Shown here piece after piece: positions 60,092 through 64,000 of a stretch of DNA of 64,000 bases; position 1 is the stretch's first letter, and every line of letters starts with the position of its first letter. Source of the DNA: Streptomyces roseolilacinus. GTDB lineage: Bacteria; Actinomycetota; Actinomycetes; Streptomycetales; Streptomycetaceae. Below the pieces are notes generated by a model, which saw only the letters and a list, made by a program, of their open reading frames with translations, had not been told where the DNA came from and did not search any database. The position numbers and the translations under genes are program-made. The stretch spans positions 1 through 64,000 of the forward strand of contig NZ_BMSV01000010.1 of NCBI RefSeq assembly GCF_014649335.1, given 5' to 3'.

Positions 60092-61075
60092 GTGCGACTG
60101 CGCACTCCCCTCGCCCTGCTCGGGGCGGCGCTGCTGGTGCTCGTGGGGCCGCCGCTGCTCCAGCCCGGCAGCGGCTCCGACACCGGCACCCACATCCCCG
60201 GCCTGCGCCTCATGGTCCCCAACACGCCCGGGGGCGGGTACGACATCACCGCCCGCACCGCGGCGAAGAACGCCGAGGACGCCGGCCTGACGCGTGACAT
60301 CGAGGTCTTCAACCTGCCCGGCGCGGGCGGCACCGTCGGCCTGACCTCGCTCGTCGGCGAACACGGCAACGGCAGGCTCGCCATGTCCATGGGCCTCGGG
60401 GTCGTCGGGGCCGTCCACACCAACAAGGCGTCCAGGACCCTCGCCGACACCACGCCCATCGCCCGGCTCACCGAGGAGCAGGACATCGTGGTGGTGTCCG
60501 AGGACTCCCCGTACCGGACCCTGCCGCAGCTGCTCTCCGCCTGGAGGGCCGCCCCCGGCAAGCTGCCCGTCGGCGGCGGCTCCTCCCCGGGCGGCCCCGA
60601 CCACCTCGCGCCGATGCTGATGGCGCAGGCGGCCGGCATCCCGCCGAAGTCGGTCAACTACGTCCCCTTCGACGGCGGCGGCGAACTCCTCGCCTCGATC
60701 CTCGGTGACAAGGTCGCCTTCGGCGTCTCCGGCGTCGGCGAGTACCTCGACCAGATCAAGGCGGGCGAGCTGCGGGTCCTCGCCGTCACCGGCGCCGAGC
60801 GCGTCCCCGGCCTCGACGCCCCCACGCTCCGCGAGTCCGGCCTCGACACCGAGTTCACCAACTGGCGCGGCATCGTCGCCCCGCCCGGCCTGACCGACAC
60901 CGAGCGCGACAAGCTCGTCACCCTCGTCACCGAGCTGCACGCCTCCCCGCAGTGGCGCGCGTCCCTGGAGAAGAACGGCTGGACCGACGCGTTCCTCGCC
61001 GGCGAGGAGTTCGGCGCCTTCCTCGACGCGCAGGACCAGCGCGTCGCCGACGTCCTGAAGGAGCTGGGACTGTGA
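60092..61075 (+). CDS. tctC: tripartite tricarboxylate transporter, binding protein TctC
   Basis: 327 residues from GTG 60092 (GAAAGG 8 nt upstream). An N-terminal signal or anchor helix (TPLALLGAALLVLVGPPLL) precedes the TctC/Bug fold: LRLMVPNTPGGGYDITART, NLPGAGGTVGLTSL, LPVGGGSSPGGPDHL and NWRGIVAPPGL. It captures citrate or a related carboxylate and hands it to TctAB. It heads a tightly overlapping operon (GTGA into tctB). Confidence 0.9.
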   Translation: MRLRTPLALLGAALLVLVGPPLLQPGSGSDTGTHIPGLRLMVPNTPGGGYDITARTAAKNAEDAGLTRDIEVFNLPGAGGTVGLTSLVGEHGNGRLAMSMGLGVVGAVHTNKASRTLADTTPIARLTEEQDIVVVSEDSPYRTLPQLLSAWRAAPGKLPVGGGSSPGGPDHLAPMLMAQAAGIPPKSVNYVPFDGGGELLASILGDKVAFGVSGVGEYLDQIKAGELRVLAVTGAERVPGLDAPTLRESGLDTEFTNWRGIVAPPGLTDTERDKLVTLVTELHASPQWRASLEKNGWTDAFLAGEEFGAFLDAQDQRVADVLKELGL

Positions 61076-61590
61076 CCACCCCCGCGCCCCGCGACCGCCG
61101 CGCCTGGCTCCGCGACCACTCCGAACTCGGTGTCGGCGCCCTCCTCTTCCTCCTCGGCGTCCTCGTCCTCACCGACGCCGTCACCATGAGCGTCGACCTC
61201 ACCCAGCGCGGCCCCGTCGGCCCCCGCACCGTGCCCCTCGTCGTCGGGGCCGGGCTGCTCCTCGTCGCCGTCCTCCTCACCGTCGACGTGCTGCGCGGGG
61301 GGCGCGGCGAGGCCGAGGGGGGCGAGGACGTCGACCTGTCCGAGCCCGCCGACTGGCGGACCGTGCTGCTCCTCGTCGGGGTGTTCCTCGGCAACGCCGT
61401 CCTCATCGAACCGCTCGGCTTCCCCGTCTCCGGCGCGCTCCTCTTCTGGGGCTGCGCGTACGCCCTGGGCAGCCGCCGCACCGACCGCGACCCGCTCATC
61501 GCGGCGGTCCTCTCCTTCGTCACGTACCTCGTCTTCCACCACCTGCTCGGCGTCCCGCTGCCCGGCGGGCCGCTCATGGGAGTGATCTGA
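61072..61590 (+). CDS. tctB: tripartite tricarboxylate transporter, small subunit TctB
   Basis: 172 residues from GTG 61072, overlapping the tctC stop. It has four membrane helices (LGVGALLFLLGVLVLTDAV; VPLVVGAGLLLVAVLLTVDVL; TVLLLVGVFLGNAVLIEPLGFPVSGALLFW; LIAAVLSFVTYLVFHHLLGVPLP), the TctB pattern. It forms the permease with TctA. A short acidic loop lies between helices 2 and 3. Confidence 0.9.
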   Translation: MTTPAPRDRRAWLRDHSELGVGALLFLLGVLVLTDAVTMSVDLTQRGPVGPRTVPLVVGAGLLLVAVLLTVDVLRGGRGEAEGGEDVDLSEPADWRTVLLLVGVFLGNAVLIEPLGFPVSGALLFWGCAYALGSRRTDRDPLIAAVLSFVTYLVFHHLLGVPLPGGPLMGVI

Positions 61591-63086
61591 TGGATTCCCT
61601 GAACTCCCTCATGGAGGGCTTCGGCACCGCCCTCACCCCCGTCAACCTGCTGTGGGCGGCGATCGGCGTCCTCCTCGGCACCGCCATCGGCGTCCTGCCC
61701 GGCATCGGCCCCGCCATGGCCGTCGCGCTGCTCCTGCCGGTCACGTACGGGCTGGAGCCGACCGGCGCGTTCATCATGTTCGCCGGCATCTACTACGGGG
61801 CCATGTTCGGCGGCTCCACCACCTCGATCCTGCTGAACACGCCCGGCGAGAGCGCCGCCGTCGTCGCCGCGATCGAGGGCAACCCCATGGCGAAGGCCGG
61901 CCGCGGCGCCCAGGCGCTCGCCGCCGCGGCCGGCGGCCACTTCGCCGGCGGCCTGATCGGCACGGTCCTGCTGGTCGCGCTCGCCCCCGTCGTCGCCGCG
62001 CTCGCCGTCGACATCGGCGCCCCCGACTACTTCGCGATCATGGTGCTGGCCTTCATCGCCGTCACCTCCGTCCTCGGCTCGTCCCGCGTCCGCGGCCTGG
62101 CGTCCCTGCTGATCGGCCTCACCCTCGGCCTCATCGGCCTCGACCGGATGACCGGTCAGCCCCGGCTCACCCTCGGCTCGCTCCAGCTCGCCGACGGCAT
62201 CGACGTGGTCATCGTCGCGGTCGGCCTCTTCGCCATCGGCGAGGCCCTGTGGGTCGCCGCGCACCTGCGCCGCCACGGCGCCACCGCCATCCCGGTCGGC
62301 CGGCCCTGGCTGGCCCGGTCCGACCTGAGGCGCACCTGGAAGCCGTGGCTGCGCGGCCCGCTCATCGGCTTCCCGTTCGGCGCGATCCCGGCCGGTGGCG
62401 CGGAGATCCCGACGTTCCTGTCGTACGTCACCGAGAAGCGGCTCTCCCGGCACAAGGACGAGTTCGGGCACGGCGCCATCGAGGGGGTGGCCGGGCCGGA
62501 GTCCGCCGCGTCCGCCTCCGCCGCCGGCACCCTCGTCTCGATGCTCACCCTGGGCCTGCCCACGACGGCCGTCGCCGCCGTCATGCTCGCCGCGTTCCAG
62601 CAGTACGGCATCCAGCCGGGCCCCCTGCTGTTCGAACGCGAACCGCAGCTCGTGTGGGGCCTGATCGCCTCCCTGTTCGTCGGGATGGTGCTCCTGCTGG
62701 CGCTGAACCTGCCGCTCGCCCCGGTGTGGGCGAAGCTGCTGCGGGTGCCCCGCCCCTACCTGTACGCGGGCATCCTGTTCTTCGCCGCGGTCGGCGCGTA
62801 CGCGGTCGGCGGCGAGGCGCTGGACCTGGTGGTCCTGCTGGCCGTCGGCCTCCTCGGATTCGGCATGCGGCGCTACGGCCTGCCGGTGCTGCCCGCCGTG
62901 ATCGGCGTCATCCTCGGCCCGGCCGCCGAGCAGCAGCTGCGCCGCGCCCTCCAGATCAGCGACGGCAGCCTCACCGGCCTGGTGAACACGCCGTTCTCCG
63001 TCACCGTGTACGCGGTCGTCGCGCTGCTGCTGGCCTGGCCGCTGATCCGGAAGGCGATCACCCGCCGCCGTAACCTGACGGCATGA
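61590..63086 (+). CDS. tctA: tripartite tricarboxylate transporter, large subunit TctA
   Basis: 498 residues from ATG 61590 (one-base overlap with tctB). It has about twelve membrane helices with the TctA signatures GVLPGIGPAMAVALLLP, YYGAMFGGSTTSILLNTPGE and GAIPAGGAEIPTFLSYVTEKRLS, followed by a repeated inverted half TLGLPTTAVAAVMLAAFQQYGIQPGP. It is the transmembrane pathway driven by ion gradients. Its stop overlaps the acetyltransferase start. Confidence 0.95.
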   Translation: MDSLNSLMEGFGTALTPVNLLWAAIGVLLGTAIGVLPGIGPAMAVALLLPVTYGLEPTGAFIMFAGIYYGAMFGGSTTSILLNTPGESAAVVAAIEGNPMAKAGRGAQALAAAAGGHFAGGLIGTVLLVALAPVVAALAVDIGAPDYFAIMVLAFIAVTSVLGSSRVRGLASLLIGLTLGLIGLDRMTGQPRLTLGSLQLADGIDVVIVAVGLFAIGEALWVAAHLRRHGATAIPVGRPWLARSDLRRTWKPWLRGPLIGFPFGAIPAGGAEIPTFLSYVTEKRLSRHKDEFGHGAIEGVAGPESAASASAAGTLVSMLTLGLPTTAVAAVMLAAFQQYGIQPGPLLFEREPQLVWGLIASLFVGMVLLLALNLPLAPVWAKLLRVPRPYLYAGILFFAAVGAYAVGGEALDLVVLLAVGLLGFGMRRYGLPVLPAVIGVILGPAAEQQLRRALQISDGSLTGLVNTPFSVTVYAVVALLLAWPLIRKAITRRRNLTA

Positions 63087-63538
63087 CACACGCCCCCGAC
63101 GACATCCGCCCCGCCGGCCCCGCCGACGTGCCCGCCGTGCGGGCCGTCACCGACGCGGCCTACCACCCCTACATCGCGCGGATCGGCCTCGTACCGGCCC
63201 CGATGGAGGCGGACCACGCCGCCGACGTGGCGGCGGGGCGGGTGTTCGTCGCGGGGGACCCGGTGCGGGGCCTGGTCGTGGTCCGCACCGAGCCGGGCCA
63301 CCTGTACCTCGACAGCGTCGCCGTCCACCCGGACGCCCGGGGCACCGGCCTCGGCCGCCGCCTCCTCGCCTTCGTCGAGGACCGCGTCCGCGCCCTGGGC
63401 CTGCCCGAGGTGCGGCTGCTGACGAACGCGATGATGTGGGAGAACCAGAGGATGTACGAGCGCTACGGCTACGAGGTCGTCGAGCGCCGCAAGGACGGCC
63501 CCTACGACCGCGTCCACTACCGCAAGCCGCTGCCCTGA
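63083..63538 (+). CDS. GNAT-family N-acetyltransferase
   Basis: 151 residues from ATG 63083 (ATGA overlap with tctA). The GNAT core is YLDSVAVHPDARGTGLGRRLLAFVEDRVRALG, with the acetyl-CoA pyrophosphate loop RGTGLG, then NQRMYERYGYEVVERR. The acceptor is unknown. Coupling to a carboxylate transporter may be only fortuitous operon extension. Confidence 0.88.
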   Translation: MTHAPDDIRPAGPADVPAVRAVTDAAYHPYIARIGLVPAPMEADHAADVAAGRVFVAGDPVRGLVVVRTEPGHLYLDSVAVHPDARGTGLGRRLLAFVEDRVRALGLPEVRLLTNAMMWENQRMYERYGYEVVERRKDGPYDRVHYRKPLP

Positions 63539-63999
63539 CGGGCCAGGGCCTCCAGCGCGTCCAGCGCCTCCACCGCGCGGGCGGCCGCGTCCGGGTCCCG
63601 CTCCGCGAGGCCGCTCGCCGCGAACTCGTCCTCGTCCAGCCGCAGCACCAGCCGCCGGTCCGCCGACACCCACAGGTCCAGGTCCAGGTCCTCCACGACC
63701 ACCTCCCCGGCCCGCACCTCGGCGGGCCGGGTGACGTCGCAGTACCAGCCCTTCAGCGTCCCGTCGGCGGCCCGCACCTCCTTCACCGAGTACCACCGGT
63801 CCCGCCGGTAGTGCTCGGTGAACACGTCCCCGGGCTCGAACCGCACGAAGCCGAAGTCCCGCACCCCCTCGCCCGCCCACGCGGCGCGGACGGTGAGCAC
63901 CGTGCCGTCGTCGGTGACCACCTCCGCCGGGTAGCGGATCTTCACCCGGCCCGCCTTGACGAGGACGACGTCCACGACGTCACCCGAGCGTGCCGACAT
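63517..63999 (-). CDS. DUF402 family protein
   Basis: 160 residues from ATG 63999, one base before the window edge, so its promoter is outside. It carries the DUF402 barrel: VRDFGFVRFEPGDVFTEHYRRDRWYSVKEVRAADGTLKGWYCDVTRPAEV...VVVEDLDLDLWVSADRR, with the conserved acidic residues that bind a metal in nucleoside-phosphate phosphatases (FomD, Ntdp type). It probably hydrolyses a nucleotide-type phosphate. It overlaps the end of the acetyltransferase gene by 22 bp, tail to tail. Confidence 0.85.
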   Translation of the reverse strand: MSARSGDVVDVVLVKAGRVKIRYPAEVVTDDGTVLTVRAAWAGEGVRDFGFVRFEPGDVFTEHYRRDRWYSVKEVRAADGTLKGWYCDVTRPAEVRAGEVVVEDLDLDLWVSADRRLVLRLDEDEFAASGLAERDPDAAARAVEALDALEALARQGSGLR

Positions 64000-64000
64000 G

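Overview
The window is a core-chromosome segment of a high-GC actinomycete, almost certainly a Streptomyces or very close relative. The evidence is extreme third-position GC, the Streptomyces-type 23S/5S rRNA tail, GTG/TTG starts and GTGA/ATGA gene overlaps. Several gene families are characteristic of the genus (SepF-like division protein, Rpf-LysM lytic enzyme, streptogrisin-type protease). The order tlyA-nadK-recN ... pyrG-nudix ... ald-parA-scpA-scpB-rluB ... tyrA-cmk-plsC-der is the conserved actinobacterial arrangement. No prophage, insertion-sequence transposase, CRISPR array, tRNA or biosynthetic cluster was seen.

Layout. 1-320: 3' end of 23S rRNA, a complete 5S rRNA and the rrn terminator. 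401-4593: a repeat-rich RDD/RGG-TPR protein, a DUF1015 protein and a HAD phosphatase. 4614-7646: an iron-box-preceded Fe-siderophore importer (two permeases and an ATPase). 7715-13796: a small hypothetical gene, tlyA, nadK, recN, an MraY-like membrane transferase and a GT4 glycosyltransferase. 13715-16015: a decayed reading frame and a GH15 glucoamylase/trehalase. 16539-22826: pyrG, an ADP-ribose Nudix hydrolase, a STAND/TPR protein and alanine dehydrogenase. 23209-27859: parA-like, a small basic partner, scpA, scpB and rluB (chromosome segregation/condensin loader block). 27942-31226: an NrtR-type regulator with a palindromic operator, an ADP-ribosylglycohydrolase and two convergent Pol-beta-type nucleotidyltransferases. 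31250-36421: a Rieske lipoprotein, DUF952, a gutted chorismate mutase gene, prephenate dehydrogenase, cmk, plsC and der.

36491-46499: two conserved hypotheticals, an Rpf-LysM enzyme, and a branched-chain-amino-acid-type ABC system. In that system LivH, LivM and LivG are fused into one 872-residue protein next to a degenerate LivF, with divergent lipoproteins, followed by a GT4 and its partner. 46654-50103: a solitary cytochrome c oxidase subunit I, an I78-like inhibitor and a PAP2 phosphatase. 50574-55486: a 14-TM exporter, a glutaryl-CoA-dehydrogenase-like enzyme, an SflA-like SepF homologue and a DUF5685 protein with a cysteine-rich tail. 55889-59966: an S1 protease, an ABC-2-like membrane protein, a secreted lipase and an orphan CitB-type response regulator. 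60092-63999: the tripartite tricarboxylate transporter tctCBA, a GNAT acetyltransferase and a DUF402 protein.

The most unusual observations are these. (i) The chorismate mutase gene upstream of prephenate dehydrogenase keeps its ribosome binding site, both ends and stop/start coupling but has lost its catalytic core. (ii) An NrtR-controlled ADP-ribosylglycohydrolase-nucleotidyltransferase module ends in two genes that overlap tail to tail. (iii) A very long RDD/RGG-repeat protein sits directly behind an rRNA operon. (iv) A triple LivHMG fusion is paired with an ATPase whose Walker A lysine is arginine. (v) About nine genes show a -10 hexamer 6-7 nt before the start codon, predicting leaderless mRNAs. 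(vi) A canonical intrinsic terminator (58181-58206) has no gene to terminate.
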